Source of the DNA: a virus | Reading direction: 5' to 3' (one strand) | Virus record (IMG/VR): IMGVR_UViG_3300019487_000022 | Coordinates: 1-64,000 of that record | DNA: 64,000 nucleotides | Shown: one piece after another, positions 34,498-43,175 of the stretch | Layout: each line of letters opens with the position of its first letter | Position numbering within the stretch: the first letter of the stretch is position 1 | The notes under the pieces: model-generated | Database searches by the model: none | What the model saw: only the letters and a program-made list of their open reading frames with translations | Told to the model about the DNA's origin: nothing | Position numbers and translations under genes: made by a program

Positions 34498-35730
34498 CTA
34501 GGTTTTAGTTTCTGGAGAAAAGGTTTCTGGTATTCCAAATATCGTTTGATTTACCAGCCTTTTTGTTTTATTTTTAGATTTTGTTTCTTTAATAAATTTA
34601 TTTAAGTTTGCGTCTTCATAATCCGCTGGTACTAAATAACTAACGAGAGAAGGACGTGTAATTACCATACCGATTGTTTCAAAACAAACCAAACCTACTT
34701 TAAGATTTGGGATATTACGATCAGGATAAGTTTTTAAAGGCAAAGCAGTTTTAAAATTACCCAATTGCTTAGGGTCTCCGCTGAATAATATTCCGCCTGG
34801 ATTCATATACCTTGAAACCAAAATATCTGCATCTTTGTATTTTCCAAAACTATATTTAGGACCGACGCCTTTCATAAGATCTAAGTTATTTACTTTTGAA
34901 AAATCCCAGTCTTTCCCACGATATGTTCTCATTTCTGCGTAGTCTAATGTATGACATATCATGTATTTAACTTGGATCTGTTCGTTTACTGCATTATAAG
35001 ATTTTGCAATTAAATTCTCAGTTATTCCGCCTGTGTATTCTATTATATTTTTTGAAATATAAGCAGAGGCTCGTAACATAAAGAAAAGATGAGAATTTTC
35101 ACATTGTGCAATAGATTCGCAGGTTATTGCAGAAAGACGACGAAAAACAGACGATCTATTATGTTCTAAGTCCGATATTTTCAAAGTGGGTCTTGCAGCA
35201 ATTTGTACTGGTAATGGAAAAATTTCTTTTACATCTTTTATAACGTGAGCTGAATCCCCTTCTAAAACCAATACCGGAGAATTAGTTACTATTGGAATAG
35301 CTGCAAAATTGTGTACCGTTTCTGTTTCATCTTCCTTTTTGTCTTCTTCTGAATTTAGAACTATCATAGGAAGTGATAAACTTCTAATTTTCTTATGGTA
35401 TGATTCATTTATTTTATTTTGGATTGATGAAGGTTTTATATCCAATAACTCTTTTATATCATCTATATTTAAATCTTTTAGTATATCTGAAAAGTTATTA
35501 TGAAATCTTATTTCAGAGTGATTTATTTCGTTCGTATCAGAATCTGTGCTTTCTTTTGGTAAATTATTTTTAATATCATTTGCATAAATTTCGACACAAC
35601 TGCGAATTAAATCTACATAAGATATATCCATATTTCTTTGAAATGATAACTTTCTTGCCTCTTGTTGTATTAAAGCAATTGTTTCTGGTAAAAACCTCAT
35701 TGTTATAGGTTGCAACTCTGATTCATTCAT
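34498..35730 (-). CDS. Ribbon-helix-helix domain fused to a major-capsid-protein-like domain
   Basis: 410 aa. N-terminal about 55 residues ('ITMRFLPETIALIQQEARKL', 'YVDLIRSCVEIYANDI') resemble a ribbon-helix-helix DNA-binding unit. From about residue 165 the protein is alignable by eye along its length with the capsid protein at 53.0-53.9 kb: 'LPVQIAARPTLKISDLEHNR' against 'PTFEIGANPTVRLSEIKAHR', 'AITCESIAQCENSHLFFMLR' against 'QIKAKEAIQKEEDTHIFAAL', and 'LKVGLVCFETIGMVITRPSL' against 'LRLGWVIYEEVGIVVVNDYS'. It is therefore an HK97-fold paralogue, not in the head operon. Possible roles: minor capsid component or a regulator binding DNA. Confidence 0.65.
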   Translation of the reverse strand: MNESELQPITMRFLPETIALIQQEARKLSFQRNMDISYVDLIRSCVEIYANDIKNNLPKESTDSDTNEINHSEIRFHNNFSDILKDLNIDDIKELLDIKPSSIQNKINESYHKKIRSLSLPMIVLNSEEDKKEDETETVHNFAAIPIVTNSPVLVLEGDSAHVIKDVKEIFPLPVQIAARPTLKISDLEHNRSSVFRRLSAITCESIAQCENSHLFFMLRASAYISKNIIEYTGGITENLIAKSYNAVNEQIQVKYMICHTLDYAEMRTYRGKDWDFSKVNNLDLMKGVGPKYSFGKYKDADILVSRYMNPGGILFSGDPKQLGNFKTALPLKTYPDRNIPNLKVGLVCFETIGMVITRPSLVSYLVPADYEDANLNKFIKETKSKNKTKRLVNQTIFGIPETFSPETKT

Positions 35731-35823
35731 ATTCTTCTCCGATTACAAGATTACACGATTACATTTTTATATCGTTATATTATTGACAATTAATTTAATA
35801 TAGTGTAAATAACTTCTATTAAT

Positions 35824-36123
35824 ATGGTAGCGGTTTCATCTATATTCTATAAAGTATACTTAGATATTCCCTTATCTGAGGCTAGAAAATCTGCGCAATT
35901 GGCTTATATAGTAAATCCAGATTGCTTTGCTATTTATGTAACTCGTTCAGGGCATGCTACTTGGAAAAGAAATAACGATTCTTATGGGATGGAAGGTGGT
36001 TGGATTTGGCCATTAAAAGCAAAAATAAACTTTTATAGCGGGTCTTTTGGTCATGTTACGGAGCGTCAAGCAGTTTTAAATGCTTTATCTAACTTCTTTT
36101 CTATTAACTTTCGGTCTGCTTAA
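35824..36123 (+). CDS. Hypothetical protein
   Basis: 99 aa on the plus strand between two minus-strand genes, with no overlap and only a weak ribosome site. 'AYIVNPDCFAIYVTRSGHAT' and 'SYGMEGGWIWPLKAKINFYS' look protein-like, but no family is recognised. A fortuitous frame cannot be excluded. Confidence 0.45.
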   Translation: MVAVSSIFYKVYLDIPLSEARKSAQLAYIVNPDCFAIYVTRSGHATWKRNNDSYGMEGGWIWPLKAKINFYSGSFGHVTERQAVLNALSNFFSINFRSA

Positions 36124-36127
36124 ACTA

Positions 36128-38488
36128 TTATTGTTTTGGATGTTTAAGTATGTGTAGCTCATTTTTGGCGCGAGTATATGCAATATATTTTGCATTAGCC
36201 TCTTGTCCTAATTCTTCTTCAGATTTAGCTTTTGGATGAGGAAATAACTCATTATGTAATATAAACACTCTATTAAATTCTAATCCTTTTGAACGGTGAG
36301 CGCTTGTTAAAGTGATAAAAGATGCTGGATCCTTTTTCTTTAAAACACCAGCGCCTTCAACCGTGTCGATATTGATGCCAGCGAATCTTTGTTTTAAATA
36401 AGATATAAATGAATTAGTATCTCTAATAACAAAATTAAGTCTGCGGTCAATGAAATTTGTTCCTCTTAAATGCTCTACAATATGCGAAATGGATGCAGAA
36501 ATGTCTTGCATTTCTTTTAATTCATCTGATTTGCTTAATTTACCAGCCCACTTCTGTTCCACATCAGTCATAAATCTATCAATTTCTCGCGTAAAACCAG
36601 ATATCGGAATGTTCTTTGCAAACCTGCCTTTGCCTGTAATCATTTCTACAAATCCAACTAACTCTTGAGAGAAATCACGACCTATAATCGCAAATTCCAT
36701 ATCATTTTTCATTAATTCTAATGCAGCATCAACAAGCGGTCTATTTGTTCTGGATATAAATGCTGTTTGGTCTTTTAATTTATTACCTTGTTTCCATTCG
36801 TTAAATAAATTACCCAAAGCTTCATCATACATTGTGCCATTTGTTACCGAACCAGTATGCTTAGCACCAGCAACCAAGTTTTTAACATGGGTATTTTGAT
36901 TTACAAAATCAATAATTGCCGTTCCACAACGATAATTAGCAGGTAATTCATGTAATTTACTAGCTTGAGCAGTCCCTTGAATAGTAGTTTGAATGTTATC
37001 AAATGCTTTGGCGTCTGCCCCTCTAAACATATAAATTGCTTGATTTGGATCACCTACTGCAACTACACGAGACTGAGCTTTCAATAAATTCTCTATCATC
37101 TTCATCTGGCATTTGTTGAAATCTTGGACTTCATCAGCTAATACTACATCATATTTAGGCCAAATTAGATTAGGATTTAATGCAGTATACCATAATGTGT
37201 CATCCTGATCCCTAAAGCCCTGGAAATCTGGATTTATAGCGTTATTCGGCAAACAATAATGTAAAACATCTAATGTTTTATCAATTAGCCTGTTAGCCCA
37301 ATTAACGTTGCTAGTATGACGTTCTGTAGATAAGTCTGTATCAATTTGATATTGCTTTATAATACTTTCTATTAACGATGCAGCTTTGGCATCTTGAGGA
37401 TCTATTGCATACGCCTTACTTAACGATGCTAATCTTTTAATAGTTCTTTTTGCAGCAAAACGAACTTGACGTGGAAAAATATTATCTTCTTCCATAATTT
37501 CATCAAGAATGGCATTTATGCGTTCGCCCTTCTGGTTCCAAATATCTGTGGCAGGAGCCACGCTTTTTTGAGCATTTGTATTCAATAACTCACCGAGGAA
37601 AGAGTGACTAGTTTTGACTTCTACACCATTTGGAAAAGCACCATCACCTGTTGAAGCTTCAACTTGATTCTTCTTATTAAAGACTAAGTATAACCATCTT
37701 GCACTAGGATCTTTAAATGATGCCAAGTGTCTTAATTGGGTTGTTTTCCCCGTACCAGCTAAAGCATTAATAACTATACTATCATTTGTTTGTAAAAATG
37801 TATTTTCAATCGCCTTATTATAAGGACTCATTCTGCTTTCTGGCATCCTGCCTGGAACAATATTTTCTTCTTCAACTTTTTGTTCTTCAATAATTCTCTG
37901 ATCTTCAGGTTGTTCATTGTCAAAAAATGTAAATAAGGCAACAGGATCTGTCCCTGTCAAAGGTTTACCTTGTGTATCTCGTATGGATTTAACTAAATTT
38001 TTAATGTTGCTTGCCGGGAATACACCTTCATTACCAGAACGATCTAACCATATCCATTGATTACCATCTATTGATTTAGTTACGACTACAGGAGCATTGT
38101 CACTTATACGTTTTGACAATACCCATGTTGGAGCGCCTGGTTGGACATTCTTATTAAACCAATTTCCGCCTGTTTGTTGAGGAACAGCAGTAGGATTATT
38201 TACCGCTGGTGATGGTGAATTAATTGGTTGAGTTATTGGTTGCTGAGGGGTTTTGAATGGGATGCCAAATGATTGCAGAAGGCTTAAGGCAATAGGATTA
38301 TTAGGTATTTGATCATATTGTGATTTCCAAATTCTATTTTTATCATCCCAACGGAAGCCAGCTTGAAACAGTTGTGACCTGGATTCATATGTACCATTTC
38401 CGAATAGTCCCAGATATTTTAGACCATCTGTATCCGTAAAAACTCTACTGTTTATGTTTGCAGCCATTATCTCTTTAAACCAGTTCAT
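36128..38488 (-). CDS. UvrD/Rep-like superfamily 1 DNA helicase
   Basis: 786 aa from the ATG at 38488 (the longer frame starts with TTG). Motif I 'INALAGTGKTTQLRHL' (about residue 234), motif II 'VLADEVQDFNKC' (about 450; DEVQ), motif III 'VAVGDPNQAIYMFRGAD' (about 478), motif V 'TLTSAHRSKGLEFNRVFILH' (about 720) and motif VI 'YIAYTRAKNELHIL' (about 770) are all present. The N-terminal about 200 residues include a small domain ('ESRSQLFQAGFRWDDKNRIW') and a Pro/Gln linker. 3'-5' helicase for replication, repair or recombination. Confidence 0.9.
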   Translation of the reverse strand: MNWFKEIMAANINSRVFTDTDGLKYLGLFGNGTYESRSQLFQAGFRWDDKNRIWKSQYDQIPNNPIALSLLQSFGIPFKTPQQPITQPINSPSPAVNNPTAVPQQTGGNWFNKNVQPGAPTWVLSKRISDNAPVVVTKSIDGNQWIWLDRSGNEGVFPASNIKNLVKSIRDTQGKPLTGTDPVALFTFFDNEQPEDQRIIEEQKVEEENIVPGRMPESRMSPYNKAIENTFLQTNDSIVINALAGTGKTTQLRHLASFKDPSARWLYLVFNKKNQVEASTGDGAFPNGVEVKTSHSFLGELLNTNAQKSVAPATDIWNQKGERINAILDEIMEEDNIFPRQVRFAAKRTIKRLASLSKAYAIDPQDAKAASLIESIIKQYQIDTDLSTERHTSNVNWANRLIDKTLDVLHYCLPNNAINPDFQGFRDQDDTLWYTALNPNLIWPKYDVVLADEVQDFNKCQMKMIENLLKAQSRVVAVGDPNQAIYMFRGADAKAFDNIQTTIQGTAQASKLHELPANYRCGTAIIDFVNQNTHVKNLVAGAKHTGSVTNGTMYDEALGNLFNEWKQGNKLKDQTAFISRTNRPLVDAALELMKNDMEFAIIGRDFSQELVGFVEMITGKGRFAKNIPISGFTREIDRFMTDVEQKWAGKLSKSDELKEMQDISASISHIVEHLRGTNFIDRRLNFVIRDTNSFISYLKQRFAGINIDTVEGAGVLKKKDPASFITLTSAHRSKGLEFNRVFILHNELFPHPKAKSEEELGQEANAKYIAYTRAKNELHILKHPKQ

Positions 38489-38564
38489 TACTGTATCCAC
38501 TTTAATCAAAGTTAATACAGTTTAAATTCGTCTTTTTTACTGGTTCCCCTTTGTTTTTAAAAAC

Positions 38565-38600
38565 AGAAGACCCCTGCCGACAATGGTTCAGGGGTCTTCT
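38565..38600 (-). terminator. Strong Rho-independent terminator
   Basis: Perfect 12-bp inverted repeat (AGAAGACCCCTG at 38565-38576, CAGGGGTCTTCT at 38589-38600). On the minus strand the stem is followed by GTTTTTA, ending the ParB-like operon before the helicase gene. Confidence 0.8.
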
Positions 38601-38631
38601 TCAGGGAAGGAGGCTCAGGAGATATATTTAA

Positions 38632-39402
38632 TTATTTGGAAGCCTCTAATTTTTCTTCTGGCAATAGGAATTGTTCTTCTTCCATTCCATACAGTCTAGT
38701 GATGGGTTTCCCTTCGATAAAGTTCATCAGTGCAGCCTGAGTTTTACGATATACTTCTGCTCTAAATGGGCCAGAATGGTTGTTATTTTTAAGCAAGAAT
38801 TCTCGTAAAGTTATAGCTGCCTGATCTTTAGGAGATTCAATCAATCCAGTATCCAAAACGGTAAGGAATTTGGATAAAATATCATGATCGACACTATACC
38901 ATGCTCTTGCTAAAGCGGCAGAAACCGGAACGCGAGAAACATTCTTGCGTTTCAGCTTAGTAGTAACAAAATTAATTGCATCCTTGTGTCTTTCATAGAA
39001 TGCGATTTGTTCTGCACGGGGCATATCCCGTTTCAAATCTTTATATTCTAAAATGTAGTTTGCGATACCCAATTGTGCGTAGCCAACATCCAAACCCATT
39101 AATTGTGCTACGTCTTTTGTATTGCGAGATGCGCCTTCATCGATACGGGGCAACGAGCTTTTCTTCATCCCAAAGACAACAATGGCTTCAACTGAAATCT
39201 TTGCTTCAGAAACGGCTAAAAGACGATGTTGACCATCTGCCAATGTTCCGTCTTCGTAAAAGCCAATACCATTGTTGATAACTTCCCAATTACCTGAAAT
39301 GATGTCTTTGATATACTTTGAGATTCTATCGGGGCGAATGTCTCTATTCAAAGTATTTCGCTGACAGATGATATCCCATGCCCAATCGGGCGTAATAGTC
39401 AT
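38632..39402 (-). CDS. ParB/Srx-fold DNA-binding-like protein
   Basis: 256 aa. The N-terminal 90 residues follow the ParB nuclease-like pattern: 'LNRDIRPDRISKYIKDIISG', 'NGIGFYEDGTLADGQHRLLA' (the DGxHR motif at about residue 57). The helical remainder lacks an obvious helix-turn-helix. ParB-like proteins of this short DGQHR type are widespread in phages, with roles in DNA binding or nuclease activity that are poorly known. Followed by a strong terminator; the small gene 39424-39600 precedes it by 21 nt. Confidence 0.75.
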   Translation of the reverse strand: MTITPDWAWDIICQRNTLNRDIRPDRISKYIKDIISGNWEVINNGIGFYEDGTLADGQHRLLAVSEAKISVEAIVVFGMKKSSLPRIDEGASRNTKDVAQLMGLDVGYAQLGIANYILEYKDLKRDMPRAEQIAFYERHKDAINFVTTKLKRKNVSRVPVSAALARAWYSVDHDILSKFLTVLDTGLIESPKDQAAITLREFLLKNNNHSGPFRAEVYRKTQAALMNFIEGKPITRLYGMEEEQFLLPEEKLEASK

Positions 39403-39423
39403 TTTGACAGGGTGAGGGAAATC

Positions 39424-39600
39424 TTAATTCGATTTGTCAACCGTAATCCAATTGTTATCTTTGAAGATTACAACCGGATCTCGTACAGCTTGCGGAGCGT
39501 TGCTATGCTGAAGATGTTTATTATTGCGGAATTCTTCTGAGGCTTTCTCGATAGCCTTATGCAGCTCTCCGCTCTTCGTAAATCTCCATCGCCGACCCAT
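39424..39600 (-). CDS. Small hypothetical protein (58 aa)
   Basis: 59 codons on the minus strand from the ATG at 39600, with an excellent AAAGGAG ribosome site 8 nt upstream. The peptide starts MGRRWRFTKSGELHKAIEKA, contains 'SNAPQAVRDPVVIFKDNNWI' and ends TVDKSN. It heads the ParB-like operon. A longer frame covering the same bases on this strand (39468-39698) has no ribosome site and a biased composition, so this frame is preferred. No family recognised. Confidence 0.7.
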   Translation of the reverse strand: MGRRWRFTKSGELHKAIEKASEEFRNNKHLQHSNAPQAVRDPVVIFKDNNWITVDKSN

Positions 39601-39765
39601 AACAAGTCTCCTTTGTTGTCTTTTCTAGGATTATAAAATTTCTCACTGGAGAAACTTAAAATCCTTCTTCTACGTCTCTGATTTTGTCTAGCCCACATTT
39701 ATATGTACCTGGAGAGGTCAATCTGTGCATCTCCAGCGGAATATTTTAAAAATTTATTTGATTTC

Positions 39766-40254
39766 ATGAAGACTTTAAATTCTTGGGAAGATTTACGTCA
39801 ATACTTAAATGAAATTCACGAGAAAGAACCTGACAAATTAAAATTACCTGTTCAGGCTGGCAATCCTTCTCCAATGGAAGCAGAGCCTGTTGAAATGGAA
39901 GTAGGTGTTTGTATTGGCACATTTGATGAAATGGAGTTCTACGCTGCGCGTTCTATCACTAATAATCAATTTAACCCAAATGAATTATGTATCCTACTAG
40001 ATGGTAATCCATTTGGTAAAGATGGCGCAATCGCTTATCAGTTGGACCCTAACGATAAGAGCGAAGACAATTTTTTTGGCGAAAAAAATCCTATTTATTC
40101 TAAAACAATAGGAAAAACCCCTATTGAAACTCAATTAAATCCCAAATTACAAATTATCAAAGACGAAATACGTGATAAAAAACGGGATAAATTTTTCGGT
40201 AAAGCATGTGAAATAGAAATAATAAAAAATAGAATTGATAACTCTAAACTATAA
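39766..40254 (+). CDS. Hypothetical protein
   Basis: 162 aa from the ATG at 39766 (MKTLNSWEDLRQYLNEIHEK), or 183 aa from 39703. Neither start has a good ribosome site; the later one looks more like a natural N-terminus. Mostly acidic, with 'GVCIGTFDEMEFYAARSITN' and 'NELCILLDGNPFGKDGAI' in a globular middle and a Lys-rich helical tail. No family recognised. First gene of a short plus-strand pair divergent from the ParB-like operon. Confidence 0.55.
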   Translation: MKTLNSWEDLRQYLNEIHEKEPDKLKLPVQAGNPSPMEAEPVEMEVGVCIGTFDEMEFYAARSITNNQFNPNELCILLDGNPFGKDGAIAYQLDPNDKSEDNFFGEKNPIYSKTIGKTPIETQLNPKLQIIKDEIRDKKRDKFFGKACEIEIIKNRIDNSKL

Positions 40255-40269
40255 TTAAGGTTAATATTT

Positions 40270-40665
40270 ATGAAATGGACACATCAAATTTACCAATCTG
40301 GAACACAAATTGTAATATCAGATAATCCTAATTTCCCGCATTTTTATGTATATGGTCCAAAAGCAACTGGACCATATGATGAAGAGGGATGTTGCTTAAC
40401 TAGCTTAAAGATAAGATATTCAATGTGTAAAGATATAGTAGAATATCTAAATGAAGGTAAAAAACCAGATTGGTTCAATAAAATGAACAGAGTGAGTGAA
40501 ACAGTTTTAAGTGCAGACGATGGTTGTATGGTTTTTACAACTGGTCCTTATTACGATGCTAATCCTCCACATTTAAAATGGGATTTAAAAGAGGATGAGG
40601 AAAGTAAAAACCGTAGAAAAGGATTAATAGATTTTCTTCAGGATCAAAATAAAACTATACAATAG
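40270..40665 (+). CDS. Hypothetical protein
   Basis: 131 aa, aromatic-rich, beta-type sequence ('GTQIVISDNPNFPHFYVYGP', 'DDGCMVFTTGPYYDANPPHL') with a short helical tail. Starts after TTAAGGTTAATATT, an acceptable ribosome site. Second gene of a plus-strand pair and converges with 40655-41014, overlapping by 11 nt. Not recognised. Confidence 0.55.
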   Translation: MKWTHQIYQSGTQIVISDNPNFPHFYVYGPKATGPYDEEGCCLTSLKIRYSMCKDIVEYLNEGKKPDWFNKMNRVSETVLSADDGCMVFTTGPYYDANPPHLKWDLKEDEESKNRRKGLIDFLQDQNKTIQ

Positions 40666-41014
40666 CTATTACGCCGGTTTCTCTTCTAGATCTTCTTTTG
40701 TATATTACAAATTGCTTGATATCTTTACTAAATATCTTTTTTGCGTAACCATTCATGGTTTCTAAGTGAAAATCAATATTTTCTAAATTTGTGTGCATAA
40801 AAACACTTAAACTGTTATTATATTTGCAATATAGACTATTAACGGAATCGAAATTATATAGATAAAATCCTTCTCTGTTTTGATAAGATAATCTTATAAA
40901 ATTGCTATTTAAAATCTTATTTATATTCTGTATCTTATGTTTTACAATTTTATCTACAGGTTGATTTTTTGGAACTTCCGGCAATTCAATATGTTTTATT
41001 AATTCTATTCTCAT
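40655..41014 (-). CDS. Hypothetical protein
   Basis: 119 aa, basic. 'HKIQNINKILNSNFIRLSYQ' and 'MHTNLENIDFHLETMNGYAK' are the main segments; no motif known. Overlaps the upstream gene by 29 nt, indicating translational coupling. Unknown function. Confidence 0.5.
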   Translation of the reverse strand: MRIELIKHIELPEVPKNQPVDKIVKHKIQNINKILNSNFIRLSYQNREGFYLYNFDSVNSLYCKYNNSLSVFMHTNLENIDFHLETMNGYAKKIFSKDIKQFVIYKRRSRRETGVIAIV

Positions 41015-41360
41015 ATTTTATCTCAAAATTTTGATTATAATTTAGTGATAAACACTGTTTAGTGATTGGATATCTATTAAAATTAATATCCCCATATCTA
41101 GTCATCATGCCTTCAACAACAATATTTTCTTCTGTATCTTTATCATTTTTTATCTGTATGACACAGTGAATTATTCCATTATCATTACACGTAACATCTA
41201 TAGCATTTTTCCAATCCGCTAGACCACAACGAGCCTCAATAATCTGATTGATTTTATTTCGAGTAATATAAACAATGATATCTTTATCTACATCATTTGA
41301 TGGAGCAACATGAGTATAGGTATTCCTACCATCTTCAGATTTTGTTTGTGTAATTTGCAT
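40986..41360 (-). CDS. Hypothetical protein
   Basis: 124 aa, beta-rich ('DKDIIVYITRNKINQIIEAR', 'GIIHCVIQIKNDKDTEENIV'). No family recognised. Middle gene of a minus-strand run of four small unknowns (40655-42127). Confidence 0.5.
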   Translation of the reverse strand: MQITQTKSEDGRNTYTHVAPSNDVDKDIIVYITRNKINQIIEARCGLADWKNAIDVTCNDNGIIHCVIQIKNDKDTEENIVVEGMMTRYGDINFNRYPITKQCLSLNYNQNFEIKYENRINKTY

Positions 41361-41370
41361 AAAGTTCCTA

Positions 41371-41793
41371 TTAAGGTAAATACATTGGAAATACTTTTTG
41401 TCCAGATTTAATCTTATCCCGCAATTCTTTACATAGATGTTTATCTAAAATCTCATCTGGTTTATATGCTTTTATTTCAATACTTGATGGATGTACGTGA
41501 GGAAACTTTTTCCACTTATCTGCACATTTTTCAGCTTCCTCATATGTTTTAAATTCGGTATGAATTGAAAAAGGCGTACCAAATTTATTTTGTTGTTTTG
41601 CCATCAACTCGTCAAATACCCATTTATCTTCTTCTTGAGTTTCTCCCAGCTCGTACTTCCATCCTAGCCTATAATAGCCACTGACTTTATATATGTCTGG
41701 AAAAGATTCTGGTGAAGGTAAATTATCCCAATCTTCATTTGGATATCTTTCTTCTAAATCTTTTAAAAAGTCTTCGTCTGTCATATTCGCCAT
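41371..41793 (-). CDS. Hypothetical protein
   Basis: 140 aa, acidic, with many Trp and Tyr ('YPNEDWDNLPSPESFPDIYK', 'YYRLGWKYELGETQEEDKW'). No family recognised. Spacing to its neighbours (10 and 16 nt) indicates an operon. Confidence 0.5.
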   Translation of the reverse strand: MANMTDEDFLKDLEERYPNEDWDNLPSPESFPDIYKVSGYYRLGWKYELGETQEEDKWVFDELMAKQQNKFGTPFSIHTEFKTYEEAEKCADKWKKFPHVHPSSIEIKAYKPDEILDKHLCKELRDKIKSGQKVFPMYLP

Positions 41794-41809
41794 AATCTCA
41801 GTACCTTAA

Positions 41810-42127
41810 TTACAATCTTCCCTTATTTGCAAGGCTATCAAATGGTATTTGTACATACCATTTATCAGTTGCAAAAACATACACATTTATAAGTTGATAC
41901 GCAACATTATTGCCATAAATACTACATAAACCATTTACTATGGCTTGTCTGTCATTATGAGTCAGAGTCCATGTTTCTATGTTTAGCCCTTCAATCCTTT
42001 TCCAACCATAATCACGAAGTGCTACTTGTCTACTATCTGATGAATTGTGAGGAAGGCAAAAATCCACTGCACCAGTATGACCACCGATACCTTCTGCTTT
42101 AATAGCATCCCCTGTTTTGTTATCCAA
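41810..42127 (-). CDS. Hypothetical protein
   Basis: 105 aa; contains 'GHTGAVDFCLPHNSSDSRQV' and 'VYVFATDKWYVQIPFDSLAN'. Not recognised. First gene of a four-gene minus-strand run. The tRNA-like element lies 21 nt upstream of its start. Confidence 0.5.
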   Translation of the reverse strand: MDNKTGDAIKAEGIGGHTGAVDFCLPHNSSDSRQVALRDYGWKRIEGLNIETWTLTHNDRQAIVNGLCSIYGNNVAYQLINVYVFATDKWYVQIPFDSLANKGRL

Positions 42128-42148
42128 AATTCGCCTTGATACATAAAT

Positions 42149-42209
42149 TTAATCGATGGGATTCGAACCTATAATTCCGGTGATTTAGCACCAGCGTGTT
42201 GCCAATTAA
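42149..42209 (-). tRNA. tRNA-like element (short, D-arm missing), probably not a normal tRNA
   Basis: On the minus strand a 7-bp acceptor-type stem TTAATTG/CGATTAA (one G-U) encloses a hairpin CTGGTG/CACCGG (6 bp, loop CTAAAT), a 5-nt spacer, and a T-arm with the canonical loop TTCGAAT (stem ATAGG/CCCAT, one mismatch). The part before the hairpin (AATTGGCAACACGC) resembles a tRNA-Leu D-loop but cannot form a D-stem here. Total 61 nt, against 73 or more for a standard tRNA; the anticodon loop has 6 nt. A decayed tRNA, a tRNA-like decoy, or a minimal D-armless tRNA are all possible. Confidence 0.45.
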
Positions 42210-42428
42210 TAATCGTTTACTTTCCGTCGTGATAATGATCACTCTCACGATTTACTGATAAATGATTCCGCATAAGACAGTTTTGGCTGTCGCGCACTAC
42301 GATTAAACCTTTCATTCACTAAATAAATCATCGTCTCCAGTAACGTACTGTACAACAAATATTGGTTTAAACTGGGCAGCAGGAGATAAAGCCTGTAATA
42401 TTATAAGGTAAAATAAATCACAAATTAT
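42210..42428. other. Intergenic region with small hairpins
   Basis: No gene is supported here. A 5-bp hairpin GACAG/CTGTC lies near 42279-42294. The region separates the minus-strand run ending leftward from the plus-strand run starting at 42429 and probably holds the divergent promoters. Confidence 0.3.
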
Positions 42429-42749
42429 ATGATTCAGATACTTAATGGCATTGCGGAATTGCCACTTTATACTACAAATAAACAAATAATTGATGTTATA
42501 AAACATCGAGCATTCTTTCAAGCATACATGGTATGCCCAGGATGGAAAGAACGAATTGCAGTTTTTATTCTTGCAACAAAGATTCTTGGATACGCTGATG
42601 TAACAAAATATAGTAAACTTCCTGTTATTGTTTCTTTGTGTAAACTCTCTCCGGCAGAAAAAGAGAATGTTTCTAAATACTTTAATGACCGCAATATACC
42701 AATAACAGACATGGACTTTAGCGATTATGCTGAATCGGTGATGTTCTAA
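42429..42749 (+). CDS. Hypothetical protein
   Basis: 106 aa, helical: 'IIDVIKHRAFFQAYMVCPGW', 'RIAVFILATKILGYADVTKY'. No family recognised. Its stop overlaps the next start (TAATG), so the two are coupled. It starts a plus-strand run of six genes (42429-44898). Confidence 0.55.
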   Translation: MIQILNGIAELPLYTTNKQIIDVIKHRAFFQAYMVCPGWKERIAVFILATKILGYADVTKYSKLPVIVSLCKLSPAEKENVSKYFNDRNIPITDMDFSDYAESVMF

Positions 42750-43162
42750 TGAAAGTAAACCTTATAATTCTTCTGTGGGCGGCGGGATTATCACTACTAA
42801 TAGTGGGTATAATATATCTTTTGACAAATTATTTTGCTCAATCTAAAAATCGAAAAAAATACACAAAATACAAATCAATTATAAATCGCAAATTTGGCGA
42901 AATAAATACTCTAAAAGGGCTAAATGATCTTGAAAAAGAGCTTAGATTCTGGATACTCAGTGCTATGATGTCTAATCTCTACTTTAAACAGCATGAAGAT
43001 TTAGATGATGTTGCTGCGGCTACCCACGAAATGTCTGATATTATTCCTGCTTCAATGATATCTGAATACGCAAGAGAATTAGAGCTAACACAAGAACAAG
43101 TAAAAGAAAAATGGCAAGAAGTTGTTGATGAAGTTGAGTATGAATTTAACAACCTTACTTAA
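42749..43162 (+). CDS. Membrane-anchored hypothetical protein
   Basis: 137 aa with one N-terminal transmembrane helix (about 5-27, 'LIILLWAAGLSLLIVGIIYL') followed by a Lys-rich stop-transfer segment and a soluble helical domain ('ISEYARELELTQEQVKEKWQ'). Likely N-out, domain in the cytoplasm. No family recognised. Confidence 0.6.
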   Translation: MKVNLIILLWAAGLSLLIVGIIYLLTNYFAQSKNRKKYTKYKSIINRKFGEINTLKGLNDLEKELRFWILSAMMSNLYFKQHEDLDDVAAATHEMSDIIPASMISEYARELELTQEQVKEKWQEVVDEVEYEFNNLT

Positions 43163-43175
43163 AGGAGAAAACATA

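Noticed and set aside
39468-39698. 76-aa minus-strand frame (Arg-rich start)
   Set aside because: It has no ribosome site and a biased composition; the overlapping 58-aa frame at 39424-39600 has a perfect AAAGGAG and better protein-like sequence.
42312-42521. 69-aa minus-strand frame
   Set aside because: Overlaps the plus-strand gene at 42429 and has no ribosome site or recognisable sequence.
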